A DNA stretch of 64,000 bases from Synchiropus splendidus (Eukaryota; Chordata; Actinopteri; Syngnathiformes; Callionymidae), in assembly GCF_027744825.2 (NCBI RefSeq), contig NC_071348.1:16959563-17023562 (forward strand). Reading direction: 5' to 3'. The position numbers and the translations under genes were made by a program. Position 1 is the first letter of the stretch; every line of letters begins with the position of its first letter. The notes beneath the pieces are model-generated. The model did no database searches and was not told the origin of the DNA. It worked only from the letters and a program-made list of their open reading frames with translations. This document shows, piece by piece, positions 1 to 10,579 of this stretch.

Positions 1-126
1 TTCTGAGTGAGAGGGAACACAGCGCCACAATTCCAAACCCTCCACCTAAGCAGTAAACTCCTTACCTGACCACGTGTAGTGCTAGTGCCACCGGAGTGTC
101 AGAACTGCGCCGGGAATAGTCCGGAT
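1..126 (-). repeat. D1 terminal repeat X, partial (start of X)
   Basis: This stretch matches the reverse complement of the first part of the repeat X found at 32421, 35850, 60428 and 62812, and lies in the same orientation as 44575-44691. Its shared landmark is the start of X, reading ATCCGGACTATTCC on the minus strand near 113-126. The window edge cuts it. It is the X end of a fourth D1 copy whose flank was split by the LINE at 136-3261. Confidence 0.8.
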
Positions 127-131
127 ATCTT

Positions 132-175
132 CCAGAATCAGAATCAGAATCAGAATCAGAATCAGAATCAGAATG
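132..175. repeat. AGAATC hexamer repeat at LINE 3' end
   Basis: About seven copies of a six-base unit abut the insertion point. Short tandem 3' ends of this kind are typical of CR1/L2-like LINEs, which prime on them. An AAAAT-rich stretch at 241-278 lies slightly further inside the element. Confidence 0.85.
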
Positions 176-3100
176 AGATTTATTGCCATGGTCAGTGGGG
201 AGCCCACTGACTAGGAAAGTGCCTTGGAATAAAGTGCAACAAAAAACAAATAAAATAAAATAAAATAAAATAAATAGAATAACATAACAACAAGGCTGTT
301 CACAAATTTAACAGTCTGATGGCCGAGGGGAAGAAGCTGTTCCTGTGACGGGAGTTTCTGGCCGGGATGGACCGTAGCCTCCTGCCAGAGGGAAGAGGAA
401 CAAACAGTCCATGTCCAGGGTGAGAAGGGTCGGCTCTGATCCGACCTGCACGTCTCTGGGTCCTAGAGGCATACAGGTCCTGAAGAGGTGGCAGGCTGCA
501 ACCGATCACCTTCTCAGCAGAACGTACGATGCGCTGCAGTAGGCTCTTGTCCCTGGAGGTGGTGCTGTTGTACCAGACGGTGATAGAGGAGGTGAGGATG
601 GACTGGACGATGGCCGTATAGAACTCCACCAGCAACTTCGTCGGCAGTCGTAGTTTCCGTACCTGCCTCAGAAAGAACATTCTCTGCTGGGCCTTCCTGA
701 TGAGGGACCTGATGGTTGGCTCCCATTTGAGGTCCTCATTGATGGTGGTTCCCAGGAAGTAGAAGGAGTCCACAATAGGAATAGGTAAACCAGCCAACAT
801 GAGAGGGGACCGAGAAACTGTGACTCTCCTGAAGTCTATGACCATCTCCACTGTCTTCTGGGCATTGAGCTCCAGGTTGTTGTGGCTGCACCAGGACACT
901 AGCCGCTCCACCTCCCTCCTGTAAGCCGACTCATCTCCATCTTAGATGAGCCCAATGATGGTGGTGTCATCCGCAAACTTGATCAGCTTCACGGACTCGT
1001 GGCTGGAGGTGCAGCAGTTAGTGTACAGAGAGAAGAGCCATGGTGAGAGAACACAGCCCTGAGGAGACCCGATGTTGAGGGTCCGAGTGTCGGAGACAGT
1101 CGTCCCCAGCCTCACACGCTGACTTCGGCTGGTCAGGAAGTCTGTAATCCATCTGCAGAGGGAGTCAGGCACGTCCAGCTGGCCAAGCTTGTCTTCAAGC
1201 AGAGCTGGAAGAATTGTGTTAAAGGCAGAGCTGAAGTCCACAAACAGGATCCTGGCATAGGTTCCTGGGCAGTCCAGATGCTCCAGAACGAAATGAAGGG
1301 CCTGGTTCACTGCATCGTCCGCAGATCTGTTGGCTCTGTAGCCAAACTGCAATGAGTGCAGGTGAGAAGCAGTGATAGATTTCAGGTGGGACAGAACCAG
1401 GCGCTCAAAGGACTTCATGACCACAGACGTCAGTGCCACCGGTCTGTAGTCATTCAGTCCTGTGATCCTGGCCTTCTTGGGAACAGGGATGATAGTGGTG
1501 GACTTAAAGCAGGCAGGTACATGACAGGACACCAAGGAAGCATTGAAGATGTCCGTGAACACTGGAGCCAGCTCAGCAGCACAATGCCTCAGGATGGCAG
1601 GGGAAACTCTGTCCGGACCCGCCGCCTTCTGAAGGTTCAGCCTCCTGAACTGAGTGCGCACGTCCTGCTCCATGATGTCAAGAGAAAGAGGAAGAGGGGG
1701 GAGGTGAGGGGGTGGCTCATCAAAAGTGTCTGTGATCGACTTTGCTGTCTCAGTGACATCGTTCATCTTAGTTGTGTCACTAAGAGACAGCATAGTCCTT
1801 TGTTGTAAAGTGGAACATGGGGCTGGAGAGACCGCAGAGGTGTTGGTGCAAAAGGGCTGCTCAAAGCGACAATAGAAGTTGTTCAAGTCCTGTGCAAGAG
1901 CGAGGTTGTTCAGAGTGTGGGGGGCACGTGGCTTGTAGTTAGTGGGCACCTTGAGCCCTCTCCACACCACAGCCGAGTCATTGGCTGAGAACTGCTGCGT
2001 TAGTTTGTCAGAGTATGCGGCCTTAGCTTTCTTCAGCTCCCTCTGAAACCGATACTTCATCTCTTTGTAGCAGTTCCTGCCCCCACTCTTGCGAGCTGCC
2101 ACCTTCTCCTGTCAGATCTGGTTGAGTTTAGTTGTGAACCAAGGTTTGTCATTTGCATAACTCACCTTGGTGCGCGTTGGAACTATGCACTCTTCACAGT
2201 AGCTGATCCATGAAGTCACAGTGTCTGTATACTCATCCAGATTGTTGGTGGCAGCCCTGAACACTTCCCAGTCTGTGGTCTCCATGCAAGACTGCAGCTC
2301 CTCTTTAGCTTCACTTGTCCAGATCTTCATGCTCCTCACAACAGGCTTTGCCAGCTTCAGCTTCTGCTTGTATGTAGGAACAAGATGAACCATCAAGTGT
2401 TCAGAGAGACCCAGTGCAGCTCGAGGGAGGGCGGTATAAGAGTTGCGGAGCGATGAGTAACAGTGATCCAGCACGCTCTGCTCTCTGGTGGAACATTTTA
2501 CAACCTGCCTGTACCTGGGAAGCTCCTCACTCAGAGTCGCCTTGTTGAAGTCACCAAGCACAATCACAGGAGAGTCCGGGAAAGTTCGCTCCACATGCAG
2601 AACCTGATCCGCGAGCGCACTCTGAGCCTCACGTACATTCGCGCTGGGCGGGATATATATGGGAGCCAGAATGAATGAAGCGAACTCACGTGGGGAGTAA
2701 AACGGCTTACAGTTCACGATCAGACATTCCAGAGAGGGAGAGCAGTGCTGAAAGATCACCGTCACGTCCGTACACCAGCTCCTGAACCCGGTCCGCGCGG
2801 TGAAGCTGGAAACCCTCCAGATGAAGCGCAGTGTCCGGGATGAGATCGCTCAACCACGTCTCCGTGAAACACAAAACACAAGAGGAGGAGAAGTCTCTGT
2901 TCCGTCTCAACATCAGCGCCAGTTCATCCATCTTATTGCTGAGCGACCGGACGTTGGAGAGGATTATCCCGGGAAGCGGAGTGCGCGATCCTCTTCGACG
3001 AAGGCGAACGAGTGCACCGGCACGTTTCCCTCTCCTCCTCAGTTTCTTCCGCCCAGCCAAAAGATGAACTAACTCCGTAACTGACACCACAAATACTGGT

Positions 3101-3261
3101 AGTAAGTCAGACGGAGTCAGAGCCCTGATGTTCATCAACTGATCTCGTGTGTAAAAACACGCAGATGCTCCATCAAAACACAAAAATAAACAAAATAACA
3201 TGCACGATAATTCCAGGTCAGCCTTCGTCGGCGCCATCTTGTCAGCATTACCTCTTACCTG
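136..3261 (-). mobile_element. Near full-length APE-type LINE (L2/CR1/Rex1 group)
   Basis: A non-LTR retrotransposon read on the minus strand, with an apurinic-type endonuclease followed by reverse transcriptase. Its 3' tail is a short tandem repeat, read TTCTGA on the minus strand. The limits are set by empty sites: the same flank without the insertion is present at 44691-44705 and, reversed, at 35838-35850, so the inserted block runs from the hexamer repeat at 136 to about 3261. Only a 3-bp CAG is shared at the two junctions. The 5' end includes a start codon at 3237, so the copy is not 5'-truncated in the usual way. The clade assignment is by appearance only; CR1, L2 or Rex1 all remain possible. 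Confidence 0.85.
300..3237 (-). pseudogene. LINE endonuclease/reverse transcriptase, broken
   Basis: The protein nicks target DNA and reverse-transcribes the element RNA at the nick. The endonuclease starts near 3237 with motifs such as LSNVRSLSNKMDEL and CFTETWL, and continues in another frame from 2765 with VLGDFN. The RT spans 2102-942 and shows VDFSSAFNT, GSPQGCVLSPWLF and the catalytic FADD. The C-terminal RT and thumb region continues at 911-300. The damage is light: one frameshift, apparently with a small deletion, near 2707-2765, and two in-frame stops, one just before 2102 and one just after FADD. The 2765, 2102 and 911 segments share one frame. This suggests a fairly recent, now inactive copy. 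Confidence 0.85.
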
Positions 3262-3561
3262 CAGTTATGGGCAGACAACACGCGGTCGTGCCCTGTGTGT
3301 AGTCTCGCCATTCAACGCCAGCGGGCCGTTAGTGAAGTGGGATGATTCTTGAGATGGCGGTGGAGAGAGAGCTCAACTTCGATACAACGGGCAGCGGATG
3401 TGCTTGACTCCACCACACGGAACTCAGCTAACTCTGGGAACAGAGTCTCCAGATCAACCTCATAGCAGCGGCTGGCTCTCGTCAAACTCATCCCATGGCT
3501 TGGAAGCAGGAAATGTGGAACGGTTCAGCTGCTTGTAGGCCAGTCGCAGCGCCCTATTCGT
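3262..3561 (-). repeat. D1 flank segment between satellite and X
   Basis: This is homologous to 35511-35849, 44692-44975 (same orientation as here) and 62460-62811. A fixed junction to the satellite array follows at about 3562, marked by the sequence GCCCTATTCGT followed by the satellite GAGGTTTAGTG. It is noncoding as far as I can see. Confidence 0.8.
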
Positions 3562-5287
3562 CGAGGTTTAGTGTTGAATATACTAGAAAGAGTGTTTCTC
3601 CTATAGCTGTAGGTGAAATTCTCATATTCTAAGTCACCCCTCTAAGCAGTGAGTGAACAGCGCAGAAAACATGTTTTCAGCCGGAGGGACTGTGGTTTTC
3701 AGACCAACAAAAATAGAAATCTTGATAACTCTCTGAAACCACTTGAATTAGTTCTGAGGTTGAATTAGTCCTGCAGCTACTAGAATGAAGGCTTCTGCTG
3801 TGAAGTCAGGATAAATTTTCATGTTCTCAGGCTTCCCTGAGCAGTGACTGAACAGTACAGAATATAATATATATAATATAATAATATAGAGTTTTCAGCA
3901 AGAAAGAAAGTGGGTTTCGGACTGGCAAAAATAAAATTGTTGATTACCCTCAAAAAACACACGTTTAGTGTTGTATATACTAGAAAGAATTTTTTTCCTA
4001 TAGTTGCTGGTGATATTTTCATGTTCTGAGGCACTTTTGATCAGTGAGTGAAAAAGTGGGTTTCGGACAGTCAAAGATAAAAATGTTAATAACCCTCTAA
4101 AAACAGTTCAAAATGTAGGTTTAGTGTTGAATATACTCGAAAGAGTGAAATCAGTAACAGTTGCAGGAGACATTTTTATGTTCGGAGTCTATTCTGATAA
4201 GTGAGTGCACGGTGCAGAAAACGCGTTCTCAGCCCGAGTGATTGTGGTTTTCAGACCAACAACGATAAAAATGTTGATAACTCTCTGAAACCACTCTGAG
4301 TGGTTGAATTAGTTCTGCAGCTCCAAGAAAGACGCCTTCTGCTATAGAGTCAGGTGAAATTTTCATGTTCTTTGGCATCGATGAGAGTGAACAGAGCAGA
4401 AAAAGCCTTTTCAGGCCGAGAGAAGCTCGGTTTCTGACCAGGAAAAAAAAAAAAAAGTTGATAACCCCCTGAAATTTTGTTCAGAAATGTAGGATTCGTG
4501 TTAATTATACTAGATAGAGAGTTTTTCCTATAGTTGCAGGAGAAATTTTCATGATCTCAGGCATCCGTGAGCAGTGAGTGAACGGTGCGTAAAACGCGTT
4601 TTCGGCCAAAAAAAGGTGGTTTAAAGACCGACACAAATAAAAATGTTGATTGCTCTCTTCAATCACTTCAGACAGGTTGAATTAGTTCTGCACCCAGGAG
4701 AAATACCTTTTCTGCTAAAGTGGCAGGTCAAATTTTCATCTTCTGAGGAATCGCTCAGCAGTGAGTGAACAGTGCGTAAAATGCGTTTTCGGACCGGCAA
4801 AAATTTAATTTTTGATAACCCTCTAAAAACATGTCAGAAATGTAGGTTTACTGTTGAATATACCAGGAAGAATGTTTTTCCTATAGTTGCAGGTGATATT
4901 TTCATGTTCTGAGACTATTCTGAGCAGTGGGTGAACAGGGCAGAAAACGCGTTTTCAGCCCGAGAGAGGCTGAGCAGGAAAAAAAAAACGTTATAACCCC
5001 GTGAAATACAGTTCAGAAATCTTGGTGTTGGTGGTGGTGTTAATTATACTAGAAAGAGTGTTTTTCCTTTAGTTGCAGGAAAAAAATTTCATTATCTCAA
5101 GCATACATGAGCAGTGAGTGAACAGTGCATAAAACGCATTGTCAGCCAAAGAAAAGGTGGTTTACAGATCGTCGAAAATAAGTGTTCATAACTCTGTTAA
5201 ATCACTTTAGACAGGTTGAATTAGTTCTGCACCCAGTACAAAGACCCTTTCTGCTATAGTGGCAGGTGAAATTTGCATCTTCTGAGG
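3562..5287 (+). repeat. Satellite array, ~188-bp unit
   Basis: The array is made of degenerate tandem units, each with the landmarks GAGCAGTGAGTGAACAG and a palindromic core close to GAAAACGCGTTTTC. Two alternating subtypes are visible. One carries TTTAGTGTTGAATATACTAG; the other carries TTGAATTAGTTCTGCA. The true repeat is therefore a dimer of about 376 bp. The right end changes abruptly into D2 terminal sequence. Short open frames inside are chance. Confidence 0.9.
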
Positions 5288-5710
5288 AACACTCTATGTA
5301 TGAGGGGCTGTTAATGCTACATCTTCACAACCCATTCATTCATTCAGGCTGAATAGACCACGGGCGAGGTGTTCCGGACTGCGCGAATCTGCCACCTGTG
5401 CACACACTCACACGAGGGTGTGCTGCAACCTGTTCATGCGAGGGGTTTGTTGGTCGCAGTGTTATCCAGTTTCATATACTGCTGGTGCCTTCGCATATAA
5501 TTGGAAGCGGATTAGGTGCAATAAAATGCGCATTACCTTGACGGCCATCCGGCAAAGAAGACAGCGCTGCCAGTCAGGACGCCGGTTAAGGATGGCCATG
5601 GTTTTGTCCCATGGATTCCTGGTCAGTCCGCAAAGCCATGTGCGCAAGATGACTTCATGGGTGATTCAGAATTCCAGATGGGTTCTTGACATACGTCGAC
5701 CCTGCAGTTT
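5288..5710 (+). repeat. D2 terminal segment T
   Basis: This contains the shared landmarks ACACTCTATGTATGA and CAACCCATTCATTCATTCA followed by a longer conserved stretch. It is homologous to 58625-59045 (+) and to 42270-42790 and 52270-52650 (both minus). It precedes a gag-like D2 segment here, whereas at 58.6 kb it follows the YR region, as expected of a terminal repeat. No coding is seen. Confidence 0.7.
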
Positions 5711-5985
5711 ACCAGATCATGACTACATGCTTTGGTGGTCGGCAGAAGCTAAACGGCGTTGCTCCCGTAACTAGAAGGATGATGGCATCACTAGCTATGA
5801 ATGACTGGCGCGTCAGGGCCCACGGCAATCCTTCTCCCCTGAGTGTGATGACACCTCAGTCCTGCCTGACGTTTCCGTGGTCCAGAGGAGGCGCTCCGCT
5901 CGTCTTCAGATCTCAAGATTCTTCGCTTCATGTGCCAGATGTGCCGGCTCCAGCTGTAATTTCACAATTGTAATTTCACAATTAC
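5711..5985 (+). pseudogene. D2 gag-like region, fragment
   Basis: This matches the reverse complement of 51650-51870, where a similar decayed frame exists. Recurrent peptide pieces include LNGVAP, MTPQSCL and LKFPWSR-like. I infer a DIRS gag from its position after T and ahead of RNase H/YR sequence. No diagnostic motif proves it. Repeated TGTAATTTCACAATT sequences follow at 5957-6010 and recur, reversed, at 46920-46980. Confidence 0.45.
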
Positions 5986-6089
5986 AGAGTCACTGACTCA
6001 CTCCTCTCTAATTTCACAATCATATTTTGCAGAGTGCCCTGGCACTTCCAGTGAAGTAGAAAGGCTGGTGTAATATTCCTTGTGACGAG

Positions 6090-6330
6090 TGGGGTTTGTC
6101 ATAGGACATGGTGGACATGATTTGGGCCAAGTTTGGGCTCCCACTGGCGGACCTCTTTGCCAACAGTGTTTGTTGCCGGAGGGCCTCCTTCACACCTTCC
6201 CTCCACCTCGCCTCCTCCTTCAGTTGATGAGGAGGATTCAGAAGGTGAGAGTGATTCTATTGGCGGCAGATAACCCCAGCTCGATCTGGTACCCAGAGAT
6301 GTCGCAGATGTGAGCCTGCAGCAGGTAGTA
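6090..6330 (+). pseudogene. D2 RNase H C-terminal fragment
   Basis: The translation carries PLADLFA and, after frame breaks, LMRRIQ and an SSIWYPEM-like end. These align by eye with the better copies at 57450-57690 (+) and 54080-54300 (minus), which read HPVADVFASREN and SSSWYPEM. This is the end of the RT-RNase H polyprotein of a DIRS-type retrotransposon. It is frameshifted and cannot be functional. Confidence 0.6.
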
Positions 6331-6334
6331 GAAA

Positions 6335-6904
6335 TTATGAGGGGTCCACACCCGTTTAATGCTGAACGGGTGTGGACTGCTGTTTGTTGGGTAAACATCC
6401 ACTGCTAGTCCAGTTAAAGCAGGGAGACAAGACAAAGACCCACCTCGCATCTGCCCCTATTGGGATCTTCAATTGGTATTAAGTCTGACTCTGAAGCTCT
6501 CTTGGAGCCACTTGATCAGACTCCTTTGGAGCTGGTGGCTTACAAAACAGCTCTTCTCCTGGCTCTGGCCTCCATCAGGAGGGTTTGGAGAACTATGTGC
6601 CTTCTCGATTAGTCCTGACTGTATTTCATGTATTCCTGTGAGGGCACTGAGAGCTTATCTAAATGCAGTCAAGGCCTTCAGGAAAACAGAGAAGCTGTGG
6701 GTGGCACTGGCAGGTGGTAAAATGGGGCAACATCCATAGCAGCCTTCAGAGGAGTTTCTTTGGCAGAAATCTGCCACGCTGCCTCCTGGGCTTCCGTCTC
6801 AACTTTTGCAGAATTCTATTTATCTGAAGTAGCTGCTTCTTCTTTGCCTCACTTTGTCCTGTCTTCAGGTGCTTCCAGCAGCTCTGGCCAATAAATGAGA
6901 GAAT
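6335..6904 (+). pseudogene. D2 tyrosine recombinase fragment
   Basis: DIRS elements integrate through a tyrosine recombinase instead of a DDE integrase. Here the N-terminal part (6340-6410) matches copies at 42110-42230 (minus) and 32330-32420. The central part reads QTPLELVAYKTALLLALA followed by SIRRVW, which aligns with the first catalytic arginine region of the family. A later piece at 6700-6890 corresponds to the QAASWSS region near the nucleophile tyrosine, seen better at 53023-53280 (minus). Several frameshifts interrupt it, and the ERV LTR cuts it at 6905. Confidence 0.6.
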
Positions 6905-7327
6905 TGTTAGTGTAGTCCGGCCAGCGGGGTACACTTCTCAGGGCGTCGAGTCGGGAGCAGAAGAAACCACAGAAGTAGTGGGATACAAGCTTTGTTTTAT
7001 TCCACATCAGCGTAACATAATTTCATCGCTTGACATCGCTCAGTATCAAATTGTTCAAAGTACAAACACTGGATCAAGGGCGTTCCTTGTACCAGATACA
7101 CATTGTCACAAACATGCATGTCCACCTTTGGCCTCCTGGCTGAATCACAAAAACAAGAGCTTCTGGCAGCTCCAGAGAAAACATACATTCCTGTTTTCAC
7201 TTCAAGGGTACCATCTCTGGCGTATTTGGAATACAGAGTGGGTGGATATCTGTTCAACATTCCATTGGTACTGAAAAACAAGTTATCATTGTAACCCTAA
7301 TGACACAGGTCAAATTATTCCACAACA
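6905..7327 (-). repeat. ERV 3' LTR
   Basis: On the minus strand the block begins TGTTGTGG and ends CTAACA, giving the TG...CA ends of an LTR. It is directly preceded by the purine tract AAAGGGGAGATA, the expected polypurine tract. An AATAAA-type polyadenylation signal lies at 6992-7000. Length is 423 bp. No partner LTR is in the window, so the borders rest on these signals alone. Confidence 0.7.
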
Positions 7328-7791
7328 TATCTCCCCTTTGTGGGTCTCAGACCCACACACCGAATTTAGCAAACTATCCCATTTTATTTTATTGAAGATT
7401 ATTTCGTACTGTAACAGAGCAGTGACAATATACTGGATATAAGTATGTAGAAAATGTTAACTAAATGATTCATATAGCTGTAGTTAGTTCAATATGTTTA
7501 CTGCTGTCTGGTTAAATAAAAATCTCAACCGCGTCGCAGGAAAATGTTAGTCAGTTCGTTTCCGGAAGCATCAAAAGTTTTCCCCAATTGTTTTTTGTTG
7601 TCACTTTTCGTCATAGGTGAAATTTTCTTTTTTTTTTTTTTTTTTTTTAGTGAAACAATAATCAAGTAATTATACTGGCAAAGAAACATAGGATCATGAT
7701 TTAAACACATTTGTCATGTAATCATAACAACACCTCATTCTTCAGTCACCTCTGGAGTATGATCAGAGTCCTCCAATTAATCAGGTGATGG
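7328..7791. other. ERV 3' noncoding stretch
   Basis: This holds the polypurine tract at 7328-7345, AT-rich sequence and a long T run at 7627-7650. I see no gene in it. Confidence 0.5.
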
Positions 7792-8178
7792 CTACAGATG
7801 TGGTCTCTCAGTCACCACGAGAGCCAGTTGTTCAGCAGGCATCATGTTCAGCATCTGTGCGTTCCAAAGTCCCGTCGTGACCGCTAACTGCTTCTCAGTC
7901 ATTCGCAGACACAGTTTCCTCATCATGGGTACGATGCAACATGCCAGAAGAAAAATGACGATGAGTATGATTGCAGTAGTCATCCTCACTTCTGCAAAAA
8001 ATGCTCCACATTTTCTTCGGTGTCCATCTAACCAATCCCAGGCCCAACTTATAGCTCCTGCATGCTCTTTTATCTCATTTTTTGAATCTCTAAGTTTATC
8101 CATTGCAATGGCAAATGTTCCATCAGGCGCGGTGTTGTTGGAATGTAAGTGCAACACTGATCTGCAAACATGTGACAC
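7792..8178 (-). pseudogene. ERV envelope transmembrane subunit, C-terminal fragment
   Basis: The fragment carries NNTAPDG, a motif recurrent near the end of fish ERV transmembrane subunits, and then a strongly hydrophobic membrane segment (IILIVIFLLACCIVP) followed by a short cytoplasmic tail. In an intact virus this subunit anchors the envelope and drives membrane fusion. The surface subunit, cleavage site and fusion peptide are absent, so this is a non-functional remnant. The assignment rests on the motif, membrane segment and position just upstream of the LTR. Confidence 0.65.
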
Positions 8179-8561
8179 ACACCAACCAATCTAACACCTG
8201 ACGATTTCGTAACACCATTTTACCAGTTTCATGCAGTTGTTCTCCCAGTAGTTTCAATATTTCATAGGTATGGTTTGTGTAAATAGTAAATATAATTAAT
8301 CGAATAATGTGGTTTTATTACAGAGAGGACTAGTGGTGGTCAAAACTGGACGGTCATCTTCGTTTCCTTTTTTTTGACTGTGGTGTGGTACCAAGTTTGG
8401 CAGACAGTGTTTTACCTAGAGCTCCCTGACCTCTGACATGGATCCCACTTTTACTCCGCCTGTCCTGCACCAATACGCTTAACGTTTTGTGTTTCTGGGC
8501 ATTTTTCACACAACGGGTGATCGCATCGTACTTAACTGAGTCCCTGTTATGCTCGAGTTTT
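8179..8561. other. Decayed ERV sequence between env and pol
   Basis: No open frame of note and no recognisable motif. By position it should hold the rest of env, so a large deletion is implied. Confidence 0.4.
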
Positions 8562-9984
8562 TTAGCTGGAACTTAGGGTGTCACGGTCTGGACTTTGGTC
8601 GGCTGCTGCGGTCTCGCAAGCTGCGCGAGCTCGTCTCCTGGTGACAACCAAACCAGACAACTTATTATCACAGCAAGCCTTGTCATCAACATTTTGACTA
8701 TCTAAATCATTGACTTCACTGCCTGTTTTATTACCTCTTTGGTTGTGATGGCCTTGGGCCTTTGTGCAATGGCTCAGATGGTACCAAGTGGCGCTGCCTT
8801 CGACTTGGACAGCTGTTGGTGTTGCTCGGACCACGGTGTATGGACCTTCACATCTCGGCTGGTGCCACTTCCTTCGGAAGACCTTGATATACTCCTGGTC
8901 GCCGGGAACCACCAAATGCCCGGCCTCACGATCGGCCTCAAGCTCCCGTTTTCTCTCCTGCAGATAGATAGTCTTATGGATAGAAGTTAGTTGCTTCGTA
9001 TAACTTCCAAGTTCAGATTGTAGTTGCTCAAGTGGAGGCCCCTTGTAGGGTCCCCTCAAGTGTGGTGCCGGCATCGGCCATCCCGTCAACATCTTGTGTG
9101 GTGTCAAATGCGTGCTTTGATGAGTTTGCATGCGATAACTCATCAGTGCTAATGGTAACGCATCAACCCAGTTTAGCTTCGTGCTAGCACAGATCTTATT
9201 CAGTTTCGCTTTCAGGGTTCCATTTATCCCCTGAACCATTCCCTGACTCTGGGGGTGATAAACGGCACCCAATCGTTGTTTGATTCGAAGTTGCTGCAAG
9301 ATGCCCTTCACAACCTTTTGTACAAATGCAGCACCGTTGTCTGAGCTTATTTCTGACGGAATGCCAACTCGAGGAATGATTTATCTGGTCAGGAATTTGA
9401 TTACTGTTTCAGCACTCAAGTCTTTAGATGGTGCTGCTTCAACCCAGCAGCTTAACCGATCAATTACCACCAACATGTTGCGTCTCCCTTGAACCGTTTT
9501 TATCATGTCAACGTAATCGATCACAAGATGTTTAAATGGACCTTCTGGGACTGGAATATGACCTATTGGTATCTTGATGTTTTTTCGTTGTTTTCTTCAC
9601 AAATCTCACATTGATTCAGCACTTCATCTGTTGTTGTCTGCAAAAATGGGGACCAATATCCCTGCTGTCTGATTTTCTTCACCACTTCCCCCCTTGCGTG
9701 CAGTGCAGATCACTGTGCACCTCCGAAATCAAGATGGTCAAAAGTGCAGTTGGAGCTACGAGCTTGCCTTCATGTGATCGCCAGAGACCCTGATTGTCCA
9801 CAGTAGCTCCTTTTTGTTTCCACAAAACCTTTTCATTTTCATCTGCATTTTCTTGGATCAAGATTATGTCTTCAGGTGTGACTGAGGGTTCTAATGTCAC
9901 CATAGGTGACAAAATGGCTATTTTGCATCTTGACACTTCTTTTGCTGCCTCGTCAGAGAGAAGAAGAATACACCAAAATGTCAA
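8562..9984 (-). pseudogene. ERV pol: linker and integrase, broken
   Basis: The longest frame (9311-8562) covers the end of the integrase core and its C-terminal domain, with YHPQSQGMVQ, LNWVDALPLALMS and a YTVV-type SH3-like end. Upstream, in other frames, pieces of the core (SDNGAA) and the region before it (9984-9679, with QGLWRS) can be read, separated by stops and frameshifts near 9380 and 9600-9680. In retroviral integrases the third acidic catalytic residue normally follows this GMV; here it reads Q. With frameshifts as well, the enzyme is dead. The sequence style is gammaretrovirus- or epsilonretrovirus-like. Confidence 0.75.
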
Positions 9985-10069
9985 ACCTGAAAACTGAATT
10001 GTACATTTATCAGCTGGATGATGACAAAACCTACGGAGATGGCTGTGTTATCAGTCTAACGACTGTGGT

Positions 10070-10462
10070 GTGCTAATAGAGGTGAAGCCAGAAAATTTTC
10101 CAAGGGCTGAAGAAGAAGAAGAAGAACAACAACAACAACGTCAGAAGGCTGGAGCCGTGTCTAACAAACCTGATCGAATGGAGAGGAAGCCGTCCTTCGT
10201 GGCTATATGGCTGGCTAAAATCTCAGGATCAGGACGATGGTCCTTCATGGCCATCCATAAAGTATCGACAGGAGTCACGGGTGAACAAGAACAAGATTTC
10301 GTACTGGAGTATTTTAATTCTGATTGCGGTGTATTTCGTACTCTGTTAACCATACCAATGGATGCTTGGAGTAAGAAAATTCAGGAGTTTCTCCGAAAAT
10401 CGACGGCCTCTTCTAGCATAGCCGCTGATGGAATGATGCCCTTGTGCCGAAAGAGGCACTGA
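10070..10462 (+). pseudogene. Unrecognised frame at Polinton left end
   Basis: A 130-residue frame with an acidic and then glutamine-rich stretch (EEEEEEQQQQRQ), followed by a mixed sequence containing SGRWSFMAIHKV and FVLEYFNSDC. I do not recognise it. A second frame upstream begins near 9979 (MSNLKTELYIYQLDDDKTYG) and may be its N-terminus with a frameshift. It lies upstream of the other left-hand Polinton genes on the same strand, so it could be an accessory Polinton gene. It could also be chance coding in flanking sequence. Confidence 0.35.
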
Positions 10463-10579
10463 CCTTTTAGTCCTGCCCCCTTTGGACCGCCTACTCACTG
10501 ATGGCTGCTATAAAGAGGATTTTTTCCAGAGCGACACCCTGCAGACGTACCTGTCGAAACAAGAGCAACTAAGACAACG

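Larger units (their letters stand above)
6905..9995 (-). mobile_element. Truncated endogenous retrovirus (gammaretrovirus-like), 3' part
   Basis: On the minus strand the order is pol (9984-8562), a gap with little coding, env transmembrane end (8178-7792), a purine tract next to the LTR, then the 3' LTR (7327-6905). The 5' LTR, gag, RT and most of env are missing. The left flank is D2 sequence, and the right end joins Polinton sequence at about 9990-10000 with no visible LTR. It is an old, incomplete copy. Confidence 0.75.

Noticed and set aside
1356..1808. 150-residue plus-strand frame
   Set aside because: Antisense shadow of the LINE reverse transcriptase.
10200..10560. Terminal inverted repeat of the Polinton
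   Set aside because: I compared the left region with 30350-30590 in reverse complement and saw no convincing match by eye.
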